Shown here: positions 25,601-35,673 of the stretch, one piece after another
Position numbering within the stretch: position 1 is the stretch's first letter
Layout of the letters: the number at the start of each line of letters is the position of its first letter
From: Ancylostoma caninum
Lineage: Eukaryota > Nematoda > Chromadorea > Rhabditida > Ancylostomatidae
Length of the DNA stretch: 64,000 bases
Direction of reading: 5' to 3'
NCBI GenBank assembly: GCA_037903475.1
Contig: JBAJFG010000380.1
Coordinates: forward strand, 100,813 to 164,812
Notes under the pieces: generated by a model
Told to the model about the DNA's origin: nothing
Database searches by the model: none
Seen by the model: the letters and a program-made list of their open reading frames with translations, nothing else
Translations under genes and position numbers: made by a program

Positions 25601-28600
25601 GACATGGTGAGTTTGGAGGGGAGCTTTCTACAGAGTTAAGCTGAAGATTAACAAGGCAAGCAAGACAAGTAGAGATTACTATAATTCAGGAATTAAACAA
25701 AGGCTGAGATTTTAGATTGGGGCAACGAAATTCTTGGAAAACTAATCCACCAGAGAGTCAACATTTTTTGGGAGTTCTCCTAATTCATTACTGGCGGAAT
25801 TTGTGGTAATCTACCATTGCTCTTCGTTCCGCAGATTTTGTTCTGATCAACTTCCGTTTATTGCTGCAAAACCACTAACGGAGCTGGATTTTTTTCTCTT
25901 CATTAGATGCGAGAGCACTTTTCTCTCACGAACTTTAGCTGCACTTTTCTGCAGCATCTGGTCCTTGCTTGCTAATACTGCCTGAAGTTTATGTTCAGCC
26001 GCTAAAATAACATCAGCTAATTGGATTCCGAGTAAAACGACTAGAGAAAAGCGAAGTTCCTAAACAATCTGCTGGAGTTACAGGGAATGTGAAGATATGT
26101 TTAAGGTGCAGTAATAATCAGAACCTTTTTCTCCTACTCTTCGGATTCGTGAATAAGTCATAAAACATTTCAAAAGGTCGTGAAGACGCAGAACGTTTTG
26201 AGAGACCATGCAAATATGCCCAAGGCCTAGCTGCTTCATTGAGGTTACCCAGGATAAACTTATTGACGCCCATGTTAACGATGATAAATTCGCACTGCGT
26301 TAACAGATTTACCCTGGGCGGTCTCAATGATGCATCCTACTTTAGGTTTGAAGACCAGAGCATAAGGTAATCAATAAATAGTGAATGATGAAACACATAG
26401 AGTAAATAAGTTAACAGGTTGTCATTACTTCTGTTCAAGATTTTTCCTACATTCTGAGACTGACTTATTCTAATGAAAGGATATATTTACAACTGTCTTG
26501 TCGATTCACAGTATTTCTCTGTTAGTATAGTGAGGAGAAATGTATCCTAGTGAAAAAAGTACGTAGGTGTATGTTTTTCAAGTGGGTGCCATTATTCAAA
26601 CTACATGTGCCAGAGCCATAGGTGGCCGTAGTCGGCCTAATAGATGTAGAAACGCATCACGTCAGGAATATTACGAGCGATTATTACGATTGTTCGGAAA
26701 AGGATGTTGAGAAAAAAGGCTTGCTCTCCACTGTCCATTTATGACGTACTATTTTACAAGTTCCCGTAGTTGCTTTCTTAGTACTAGATTGCTCCAGAAC
26801 ACGCACCAACATTCATTTTTCGACCAAAAATCCCGTGGTTTTGAAATGAAATTCTTCGGCAATAGAATAAGTTAGAATGTTCTACTACTTCTGAACTATA
26901 AAAATTGGCAGACCAAGTTCCATGCAATAACATTAATGTTCTTTGAAATTTTGTCATTAAAAAATGTGAAAATTTTCGTGCAACCTAATAGGACTATATA
27001 GGACTTTTCATCGAATAAATTCATACACTAGACAATGACCTTCTTGGAGCATAGTTTTACTGTTTAATCAAATCAAAATCTCGACCGTCTGCTTGTCTGT
27101 TGTGCATAAAAACATCTTGAAACTCTATGGTTCACACCTCAGCTTTGCTTTTTCTGTTAGAATCTCTGCGGCACCACTCTCATGTTACATTGTTAGTTTT
27201 TTTTTTGCGAGTGATTGAAGGGTTGCACGTTGCCGAACAGCTGTACGATTGAGTGGTCTGCGGCTGCGGGAAGGGCATTGTCGTGCACTTCTTCGGAAAA
27301 ATTCTAGAGGAAGATGTGATTGATTTAGGCAGATACAACGTGGCTCACCGACGAAGTGGACGCCTTTGTGGTCATATACAGCATCGATTCGAGGAGAAGC
27401 TGGAAACAGGCCACGATGGCTATTGAGGTAAGGGAACCCTCTCAATTGAAACATGAATAACTTTTTCATTTTATTTTATTCATTCATTCAAATACGACAT
27501 ATAAGACAAACGTTGAAAAAAACAACAACACAACATGTGGAACAGACATGACCCTGAGCATAAAACTAAGGGAACCTATTATCTGAATATGGCTTTAGCC
27601 ATTTCCCGTTCAAAGACGGCGAGGATCCGAGGACTCCGCTGGTCTTAATTAAACGAAGAGAAGCCGAGCTGGCTCTCACGGCAAAGAATTTAACTCTGAC
27701 CGTGTTTTTAAGTCGTGCAAAGCAAATCTTTATTTACCCCCCCCCCCCCCACGCGAGTGATTGATGTAAAAAAATTGTGAAACATTAGCTCCAGACTCTT
27801 CGCTAAATGATTTGTGTACATATAGACGTCATAAAGTTCCCCACTTGACTTTAGGCTGGAAAATTGAAGTATTTATTCCTAATTTTTGGAATTCTTGAAT
27901 AGAGCAATATACAAATAAAAATCTTGGAATAAAGAAAGCCACCCTTACTTACCAAAACGTTCCACGTGTAATTTTTTGTGAATGTTCTTGAACTATCCAG
28001 CAGATTCACTGTATTCCTGGAAACTCATGAATTTTCTCAAATAGGCGCCATAAAAGCCGAGTTTGCATGCCAGAACGTACACATCCACCAGAAATTTCTG
28101 TTTTTTTTGTTTGCAAGCTCTTGTTGTTCTTTCAAATTTCATGTTTTTTTTTATTCTGGCTGGAATTCATGATCCAGTGCAGGAAACGTACAGCCGGAAA
28201 CCACCAGAAAGCACTCCATGCAAACACTCTCATCGCTGTTAATATTCGGTGCAGAACTATGCGATATTATTCAAAAGATGATTCCATATTCCCGCAGGAC
28301 TCTTAAAATCCATTCCACAATTTTGCAGATGATCAGGGACTCAACCACTTGCCGGAATTCTCCGATAGTTGTTGCGGGGAACAAGGCAGACCTGGAGCGG
28401 AAACGGACGGTCACGAAGAACGGTAAGCACGGAGGCTGAGAAGCTGCTTTACTAAAGAGCGGATGTCTCTCAGATTGCATGGCATGGGAATGTTATTTTC
28501 CAGAAGTTCGAACGGCATCCGCACATTTCGGTTTCGAGCCGCTTGAAATCTCAGTAGCTCTGGATCACGACGTTGATGACCTCCTTGTAAGCCTCGTCGC

Positions 28601-30476
28601 CGAGCTGAAGGAAGCCTATGCCCCGGACACTTCGTCTATTGAAAAGGTGAGCAGTAATTCCGTCTGCCAGTTCGAGGCACTCGATGAACCCAATGACGTT
28701 TCAGCCATCGCCCCGTATCGAAGATGATTTCCATGCGGCAATTCGACGTTATTCGCAGAGGAAGAAGAAGGCTTTGCCAGAGGACATTAACACAGGTTGG
28801 TTATCGGCCTGTGGAGTGTGCCTTCAACTGGGTACTTCTACAATAGCATATGGGCAGCAGTTGAAATTGAATGCAACAACGACGCACACTGGGAGGGTAA
28901 AGAGTCCCATTCCACGGCATAATGCACAAATAGATAAGTAAACTACCATTAGGGCTAACTTTCTTGGTTATAACCGGTTCGGCATAAATTCATGCAAAAA
29001 GACCACTGACGTCTCCAGGCCGGTTTCAAACAAAGAATAGCAAGTTCACACTAGGTCATGCGCTTTATGATAGTCGCTCAAATGTTACGGATGTTATTCT
29101 GGTTTTATTTTAAGCGGCTCTGTCCTACAGCACATGGAATAATGAGAAAGTAAATGGAACTAACTCATCCTAACACCAACTTTTAACTTAAAGAGTAGCC
29201 AGATGTGATTCTTCAGCCTCGGAATGTCACCTCTTCCTTGTCACTAGGGCTAAGATAAAAGAGTGCAAGTAAATCCAGCATTTTGAACTTCCCAATCCGT
29301 TTCAAAGTGAGCCATTGGCTGATAGTGCGTCGATCTGCTCATAGTTTGTAAAATTTGCAACAAAAATCGAAAAGTAATAAATATGCAAGTTGGGACGTGA
29401 TGAAGTGCAAAAATTGCACCATCTGATTTAACTCTTTTCTTGCTCCTGAAGAGAAAAAGAACACCACCTGGTGAACAGCTGCTGAAAAAGCATGCTTCTA
29501 CCATCTGCTCCCCAGCTGATGTTTTTTTTGACCTCTTCAGAAATAAGAATGGAGTTAAACTGAACCAAGTACTTTTTGCACTGGAGTCGCCTTTTTCACG
29601 AATGCAGCATTTAATCTTTCGAGTGTTCGCTGGTTGAGGGGGCGCGGGCGCAGTATACGAAAGAAATACAGTAACTGCTGAGATTCTATAGTCTCTTCCA
29701 CCATCTTTCATAATTTTTGTTACAGTAATGCGTAATAGCTTCCATGACTGTTGTGGACACTCATGTGTGACGGAAATATGTTGTCTATGACTTGGACGTA
29801 TCCAAAAATGGTCGCAGAATTATGGTTCATGCGTGAAATTGGTTCGTGGAGTAAATTAGTTGGTTGGGGAGGTTAAATTCGCGAAATGGAGCGGAAGAAT
29901 ACCAGAGCCAGTCAGAATGATACCCGTCAGAATAATGCCAGAGCCTCTACATAAGTACAACCCTCATGAAGAATTTAACCTCCTAGGCTCCACTCTATCA
30001 AAATCACAAAAGAAATTTGGAAAAGCTGTTTAATCTTGCCCGATGCTGTACGATGCTACAGCCTACTGGAATTAGGAAGTGGAACTTTATCTTTAGGTTT
30101 ACGTAACAGTCCTTTGAAGAGCTTAGGTTGACAGTGTACAAAAGCCTGAAACAACCGCTCCTTGGCTTCTGCTTGACTGCAACTCCCATTCTTCAGCCCT
30201 CCCTTTCTACTCTGAAGTAGCGCCAGGCACGGCTTGATCAGCCGCCCTCACAGTCATCCTCTCACGTCGTCATGTAACTCGATCCTTACTCGAGTTCAGT
30301 GCTAGGACCAACAGCTCTGCTGCAACGGAAAAACGCGCTTCTCTTAGACAACAAATATCGCTGCACACACATGACGCCGACTGTTTTCAGGGAAATGCTC
30401 AGTGCTGTCCCCCACATGCCTCTTCAACAAGTTCAAGAACTGGAAGAAAGGAGCGTCACCGCGGCTGCAGACCTGA
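22680..30476 (+). CDS. RGK-family (Rad/Gem/Kir) small GTPase, 11 exons
   Basis: Proposed coding exons: 22680-22861, 23234-23335, 25033-25121, 25177-25325, 25382-25475, 25533-25606, 27329-27427, 28329-28422, 28504-28646, 28705-28795 and 30391-30476. All junctions are GT..AG and phases agree, giving 400 residues. A basic, serine-rich N-terminal extension of about 174 residues (RRRSTPTISRR, then RGDSFRRKK) precedes the G domain. G1 is GDTGTGKSS, G4 is GNKADL and G5 is weak (EISVAL). The usual G3 DxxG is absent; the segment around ADTTW and VDAFVVIYS fits RGK proteins instead. The tail ends in a basic segment (NKFKNWKKG) with no CAAX box, as expected for this family. RGK proteins bind membranes and restrain voltage-gated calcium channels. 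Weak points are the true start (frame open from 22680), donors GTGGGA after exons 2 and 3, and the last exon 1.6 kb away. Confidence 0.75.
23601..23680. repeat. Truncated copy of the 103-bp inverted-repeat element
   Basis: In intron 2 of the RGK gene, this segment shares GGATGCATCA, TATTGACGCCCATGTTAAC and TAAATTCGCA with the complete copy at 26232-26334. It lacks the second terminal half, so it is a truncated relative of the same small element. Confidence 0.6.
23985..24492 (+). mobile_element. 3' tail of a CR1/L2-like non-LTR retrotransposon
   Basis: A 106-codon frame (23985-24305) resembles the region C-terminal to the reverse transcriptase in CR1/L2/Jockey-type LINEs. It has the spacing of a helical segment (NDLLMIYKILHNL), a DFF motif, a TRGG turn, an RQNFFTHRAL segment and a final FKxxLYKKAVGEYL-like helix. 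No RT catalytic motif is present, so the copy is strongly 5'-truncated, as is usual for LINE insertions. It ends in an AAAT microsatellite tract (24467-24492) typical of such tails. It lies in sense orientation inside intron 2 of the RGK gene and should be spliced out. Confidence 0.6.
26232..26334. repeat. Small palindromic MITE in RGK intron 6
   Basis: The segment is 103 bp with 22-bp terminal inverted repeats: the left end begins TGCTTCATTGAGG and the reverse complement of the right end begins TGCATCATTGAGA, both ending in CCCAGG. It is too short to code. A truncated second copy lies 2.6 kb upstream in the same gene, so this is a dispersed family. Confidence 0.65.
27737..27750 (+). repeat. 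C14 homopolymer
   Basis: A run of 14 C, the longest of three similar runs in the window, in the intron before RGK exon 8. It is a likely site of length polymorphism or assembly error. Confidence 0.8.
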
Positions 30477-31669
30477 GCGGCTAGCCCCCCACGCACCTCT
30501 TTGTTCTTTACCGGTAGCATATGGTTAAATAATTCTTGTCGTGTGCGTGCTGCACCTTTTCCTGGACGACCACACTCTAACTCGAGGACCTCCTTTGCCT
30601 TCTCCTATCCCAACGGACTTTTCCCCACACCCTTGTCATTCGTTCATTGAGCTTGGAAGTGTTGCTCTGCCACTCGCTCCTTCCCGGGGAGCTTTAGGCA
30701 CTTACCCATATACGTATGTACTGTTTCTGTCGTTTCTATCGTATTATTTGTGTTTGATGTGATAATTAGTTCTTCATTCATCCTTTCTCTCACCTGCACA
30801 CCAAATATCCGTCTGTCATTTGTTCCTGATTGCCAAATCAGATCTGTGCCATTTTCATTGATACAATTCGAGTTCAAATGCATTTCTTCATGTCGAAATG
30901 CGAATTTGTTCTAATAATAATAATCGTTCGAGCATAGCAGACAGCCAGCTAGACTGTGTGAGGAGCAAACTCGTCCTCGTAGTCAGGCAGAAATTGAAGA
31001 GCTCACATATTGTTTTCCATATCTGGAATAAATGTATTTCTACCAGCTTTTTTTCATTCTTCAGCAAGATATTCGCTTCTTACTCCTAGGTACAAAACAG
31101 TCTGTCTAATTACCTTTCTTCGCAGAGAGCGGTGTGTTAAGGAAATCTCCTGGTTTTGCCAGAGCCCAGAGAATATGTATATTCGAATATTTGGATTTTT
31201 TAAACAGAAACCAATCGGTACTATTTCTCTGCGCACCTCTCAAATAGGGAAAATCATATTATATAATAGGACCATGCCATAATGACATAAAACATTTTCT
31301 ATACTTTATCATGCAGGTTTGGTGCATCCCTGTTGAATTTACATGGAGTTGCATTTCTTCGAGATAAGGTGAAGAAATCATATCAATTGCTGAATTGGTA
31401 CAGGTAACGAATGCTGGATGTTAAGCAAAAAGCGAGGCAATTCAGTTTTTTCTAAGACGACTACTTCAGCAATTCTGAATTAGGGCAAGATATCTGTGCT
31501 AAGCATTTGAAATCATAACGGAGGCAAGCTTCAAAGGGCAAAGGCCAACCCTTATCTTGAGTATCACCCCTTTTCCTCGCACCCACTCGAGCAGGTAATA
31601 ATCCATCAGCCAACCAGCGAGAAGTACGGCTCACCGTGCGAGCGGCAGCAGGTGCCGACTTTAGGCTGC
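30477..31669. other. Intergenic, nothing recognised
   Basis: Between the RGK stop and the U2 snRNA I see only short unconvincing frames. This interval presumably includes the RGK 3' untranslated region. Confidence 0.4.
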
Positions 31670-31857
31670 ATCGTTTCTCGGCCTTTTGGCTAAGATCAAA
31701 GTTTAGTTTCTGTTCTTATCGAATTAACCTTCGATAGAGATTCGAATGAGTCTCGTTAAGGTTATTTCATTTTTGGGACCGGATGGGGTAGCGGGCTTGC
31801 TCGCACCCCATCACGGGTCGGCCCAGCGTTGCACTGCTGCTGGGATCGGCCCACCTC
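31670..31857 (+). ncRNA. U2 snRNA, variant or pseudogene
   Basis: The 5' end ATCGTTTCTCGGCC and TTGGCTAAGATCAAAG, the CTGTTCTTATC stretch, an Sm-like site (CATTTTTGGGA, near 31769) and two 3' stem-loops ending in GTTGCACTGCTGCTGGGATCGGCCC match the U2 snRNA of nematodes over the whole length. U2 pairs with the pre-mRNA branch site through GUAGUA. At 31701-31709 this copy reads GTTTAGTTT where GTGTAGTAT is expected, two changes in the pairing region. It may therefore be a pseudogene or a variant U2. It lies on the strand opposite to the hsp-16 gene 0.75 kb away and is the only full-length copy in the window. Confidence 0.85.
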
Positions 31858-32296
31858 CGAGAGGAGGAAAAAGCTCAAGAGTTTGAGAGAGAAGGTGACC
31901 TCATCCATCCGAGCTCCATGAGAATGGACACCGAGAGGCGCTTCATATAGACGTCTGGATGTCTAAGCAGCGACTTTTAGTCGACAAATCACACCCATTT
32001 TGTAGGCTGTTACAACTTCAGTTCGCATGTGAGAGCGTAACAGCGTAATTCCTGCATTGATAAGATCCTAGAAATTATTCAGCGCATTGGGGAGAACACA
32101 TTTTTTTCTGTCTTATTTTTTTAGTATTCTTTTTTTTACTATTTTCCCTACTTTTCCAAGGCCGAAGAGGTGCTGGCCCTCACTATCGATTTCCGTTAAT
32201 TTCGCAGCTGAGTATCATCATCAAAGTCTTTCAATAATTCCAAAGAGCACAACTCTTGCTAGTTCATTTGTTACTTATTTATTACCAGAATACTTA

Positions 32297-32504
32297 CAGG
32301 GAACTCCAAAGGTACGCGGACAGGGGCGGGACCGCGGTGCGCCTCTGCTGGGCAGAGACACGAGCGCTCTGCATGTGGCTCTGGTTTCTCTGCTCTCTGC
32401 CGCAGAAGCAGAGAAACCAGAGCCACATGCAGAGCGCTCGTGTCTCTGCCCAGCAGAGGCGCACCGCGGTCCCGCCCCTGTCCGCGTACTTTTGGAGTTC
32501 CCTG
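32297..32504. mobile_element. Near-perfect palindromic MITE, TA target site
   Basis: A 208-bp element whose two halves (about 98 bp each) are reverse complements with only about one mismatch, around a loop of about 12 bases. Its ends are CAGGGAACTCC and the inverse, flanked on both sides by TA. The paralogous 3' flank of the hsp-16 gene at 53.5 kb reads straight through CACTTAACAAATC with no insert, so an empty site exists inside the same window. The near identity of the arms argues for a recent insertion or gene-conversion between arms. It has no coding capacity; open frames on both strands are mirror images. A transcript would form a roughly 98-bp dsRNA hairpin in the 3' flank of the neighbouring gene. 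Confidence 0.85.
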
Positions 32505-32603
32505 TAACAACTCATTCACATGAAATTGTAGTGCAAATATGAATACATTATGTACATATGACGAATCATTAAATACTATACACAAGTAAATAACGGCTGG
32601 GAA

Positions 32604-33205
32604 TCATGAAGAGTTCTTTTCATTGACTGCCTTCTCGATGGGGATGCTCCGTGTGGTCGAATCTGGCCTGGCCATTTTCGGCGCTTCGATGGCCAGATGT
32701 CCATCCCCGGTGAGGGAGGATCGGATCTGCTCGACATCAACTTCTTCGGGGAGGACCCAATGCCGGGAGAAGCACCTGAACGTACAGAAATCAGGCACAA
32801 GTTGAAATGAAATCACTGTGAATGCAACCGCAAAGTGCACTTACCTCATGGAGTAAGCTCCTTCCTCTTTGACCTCCTGCTTACCCTCGATCGTTAAGGT
32901 TCGTCCATCCAGTCTCACTTTCAACTCTTCAGGCTTGAATTGAGGCACCCTCAGCGAGATTGCCAGCTTCGAGTCATCGTTAACGACCTGAATTGCGTCG
33001 CATTAGATGTAGTTCAAAGAATTCCATTCCCTACAATTGAAGAATGAAGTGTACTTACCTTATCTGACAATCCGCACATCTCATCCTGAGGGAATCTGCG
33101 CAGAGGGCGAAGAGCCCTCTGGATGTGGTCGAACTCATCGAGGAGGTCGTCGCAGAAACGGATGCGTGGGAAAATCCTTGCTGTTGGTAGGACGCACAGT
33201 GACAT
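32604..33205 (-). CDS. hsp-16-like: Small heat-shock protein, HSP-16 type (copy A)
   Basis: Three exons on the minus strand: 33059-33205, 32845-32987 and 32604-32775, joined by two GT..AG introns of about 70 bp; 153 residues. Exon 1 is a short N-terminal arm ending MCGLSDK. Exons 2 and 3 form the alpha-crystallin domain (LAISLRVPQFKPEEL, GRTLTIEGKQEV, EDV-like strand EEVDVEQI, then HLAIEAP). The C-terminal tail carries the oligomerisation motif IPI. The family forms cytosolic ATP-independent chaperone oligomers induced by heat. All residues expected for the fold are present and I see no lesion. A perfect heat-shock element and TATA box lie just upstream. It is divergent from copy B, 1.7 kb away. 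Confidence 0.93.
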
Positions 33206-33253
33206 TGCGAATCAACTTCTGAAGTTCAGTTGGGGATCCGCTTCGGAGCGCCG

Positions 33254-33300
33254 CTTATATAGCTTTCGGTGGAAACATTCGCGAACCTTCCAGAATATTC
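33254..33300 (-). promoter_or_regulatory. Heat-shock element and TATA box of copy A
   Basis: Positions 33272-33300 contain alternating GAA and TTC units at 5-bp steps (read on the plus strand GAAACATTCGCGAACCTTC, continuing CAGAATATTC), an extended HSF1 binding site. TTATATAG at about 33255-33262 is the TATA box, about 50 bp from the start codon. Confidence 0.9.
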
Positions 33301-34839
33301 CTTCTCTGCGCCCTCCCACTATCTCGCGCTGGGTGACTCACCCTACTGGCCCCGCCCACTTCGCTGACGCTCTGTTGAACAGATGTAGCTGTGGCTCTTT
33401 ATTATAACGTACTAGATGTTGAGCGAATAATCTGTGCATTTAATCTGTATTCGAAATTTCGGTTCCGAGTAAGGGGGAAATTAAAATATCAGGTGAGCGA
33501 TAGCCTTTCAGCATCGGAAGAAGAAAATAAGCGCTGTATATCTTTTCTATAGAGTGTTAAATTTTTCGGATGTTCGCCTCAAATATTAATTCAATGCATG
33601 AAATTTATTCATTTTCCTCACTACATTTTTACTGTCAGTGCTGTAGTCGTTACAGTTCTTCAATATTGTACGAGCTCATGCGGATCATTGACCAACGCAG
33701 GGGTTCTTATTGTTACTACTATACTACGGAATATTCGAATTTTTTTAATCGATTAATCGAATTTCGAATTTATTCTAATCTTAATTTTTTCGTGTAATGG
33801 AATTTCGAGTTTATTCGATCTTCACTCTTTCCGAATATCCAAACTCCGAATTTATTCGATTTTTAATTTTTTCGAATAATCGAGTATCGAATTTAATCGA
33901 CCCTCACTTTCTTCCGAATTTTCGAATTTATTCGGTTTTTCAAGCCCCGAATAATCGAATAAATTCGAAATCCGGTTCCGAATTTATTTGCTTATCGAGC
34001 AATTTCTTCGGGATTAGTACAACCTGCAAAGGCTGAAAATCGTAACTTATGGCTGTGAAGATTTGGCACCACCCACGCCAATTTTCGACTAGAAAAAAAC
34101 CCAGCGTATACTAAAGGTATCGGAGGTGCTGAACACTTGCATAAAGTCGAAACTTTCCAATAGCACCAAAAACGCTGTTTTTAGATGCTCATGGTCAAGT
34201 TGGGTGTAGCAGGTGCGGTCGAGTTGCAGGAGCCATGAAATGGTGATTGACATCAAAAGATCGATAATCTCAATTTATTCACCAGGTGGATATTTATGCA
34301 ATCAGTTATTTGTTCTGAATTACAGCCTTTCTACACCTCATCAAAATGAATAACCACTGGAGAATGTGTAGCCCTCAGCAAAGAAGTCACTAAGAAATCA
34401 AAACATCATGTATAGTTGAAACAGCAGCTACTGTTATCTGACTTTTTGAGTTTGGCTTACCGGATATTTCAAAGTATTGGTACATTCCAATGAATAGAAA
34501 TACACATGATAATCTTGCGATGGTTCGAATATATGGATAACGGCATTCACGTGTCGTCATTCGTTACAAATCATTCGCTCGAACATCGTTTCGTATCTGG
34601 GTGTTCACAACACGAAGGAAGTGGTACGAATTCTCCATAGGCGGTGGATTTTACGAGAAAGTGCCCCACAATATACATGTGATCATCGCTGACCCTTCAG
34701 TCACTCAGAAAAACTTGTTATCGGAGGAACTGTTACGAGCCGCTGCTGGATCATCTCGAAAGCGCTGGAACGTCGCGGAAGGGGGCGGAGTCACGCGAAT
34801 GAGTCATGCGACGCGAGAGAGTGAGAGGGCGCAGAGAAC
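33301..34839. other. Intergenic between divergent hsp-16 genes A and B
   Basis: Apart from the TCGAATTTATTCG-rich array at 33725-34010 I find no gene. The stretch 34640-34730 is shared with the upstream flank of the broken copy C at 43.7 kb. Confidence 0.5.
33725..34010. repeat. ATTCGAAT-rich degenerate array
   Basis: The stretch repeats TTCGAATTTATTCG-like units at irregular 20-40 bp intervals, many of them containing the palindrome TTCGAA. Similar clusters occur at about 38640-38830 and inside the hAT-type element at 45250-45310 and 46220-46290. It is non-coding and may be the interior or end of an old element family. Confidence 0.55.
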
Positions 34840-34886
34840 GAATATTCTGGAAGGTTCGCGAATGTTTCAGCGGGGAGCTATATAAG
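34840..34886 (+). promoter_or_regulatory. Heat-shock element and TATA box of copy B
   Basis: Six consecutive units at 5-bp steps (GAATATTCTGGAAGGTTCGC, then GAATGTTTC, 34840-34868) match the HSF1 site almost perfectly. CTATATAAG at 34878-34886 is the TATA box, placing the transcription start near 34910, about 25 bp before the ATG. Confidence 0.92.
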
Positions 34887-34934
34887 CGGAGCTCTGAAGC
34901 GAATCGCCATCTGTGCCCCAGAAGATAATTCGCG

Positions 34935-35538
34935 ATGTCGCTGTGCGCTCTACCAACATCAAGGGTTTTCCCCCGCCTCCGTTTCTACGACGACCTCCTC
35001 GATGAGTTCGACCACCTCGAGAGGGCTATTCGCCCACTCCACGGATTCCCTCGAGACGAGATGTGCGGATTGTCAGATAAGGTAAGTACACTTAAACACT
35101 TCTAGGATATGGAGTTCTTTGAACTACATCTAATTCGACGCAATTCAGGTCATTAACGATGACTCGAAGCTGGCAATCTCGCTGAAGGTGCCTGAATTCA
35201 AGCCAGAAGAGTTGAAAGTGAGTCTGGATGGACGAACCCTAACGATCGAGGGTAAGCAGGAGGTCAAAGAGGAAGGAGCTTACTCCATGAGGTAGGTGCA
35301 CTGGTTCTAGCGGTCGCATCCGCAGTGGACTTTATTTCAGCTTGTGTCTAATTCTTGTACGTTCAGGTGCTTCACTCGGCAATGGGTCCTCCCCAAAGAA
35401 GTTGACGTCGAGCAGATTCGATCCTCTCTTACTGAAGGTGGACATCTAGCCATCGAAGCACCGAAAATGGTCAGGCCAGATACGACCTCACGGAGCATCC
35501 CCATCGAGAAGGCAGTCGATGAAAAGAAGTCTTCATGA
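34935..35538 (+). CDS. hsp-16-like: Small heat-shock protein, HSP-16 type (copy B)
   Basis: Three exons 34935-35081, 35149-35291 and 35367-35538 encode 153 residues; introns are 67 and 75 bp with GT..AG ends, and phases 0 and 2 agree. The protein starts MSLCALPTSRVFPRLRFYDD. The alpha-crystallin domain (about residues 50-135) contains LAISLKVPEFKPEEL, LDGRTLTIEGK and GGHLAIEAP, and the tail has the IPI motif. The start is the first ATG after the TATA box. A polyadenylation signal AATAAA lies at 35668-35673. The gene is head-to-head with copy A. It is the closest relative of the broken copy C, sharing both coding sequence and upstream flank. Expected role: cytosolic holdase chaperone induced by heat or proteotoxic stress. 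Confidence 0.95.
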
Positions 35539-35667
35539 TCTCCAGCTGCTAACTGCTCTCGCTTTCTTGAGGATCTATAGTGTTCAATGATTCGCTTTGT
35601 GTATATACTGTACATTTATTATATCATCAATTCTGCATAACTTTTTTGATAGTTTTGCTGGTAAGTA

Positions 35668-35673
35668 AATAAA
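35668..35673 (+). terminator. Poly(A) signal of hsp-16 copy B
   Basis: AATAAA lies 130 bp after the stop codon in a T- and A-rich 3' flank. Confidence 0.6.

Noticed and set aside
32271..32585. Similar proteins on both strands
   Set aside because: Mirror images produced by the near-perfect palindrome at 32297-32504; not coding.
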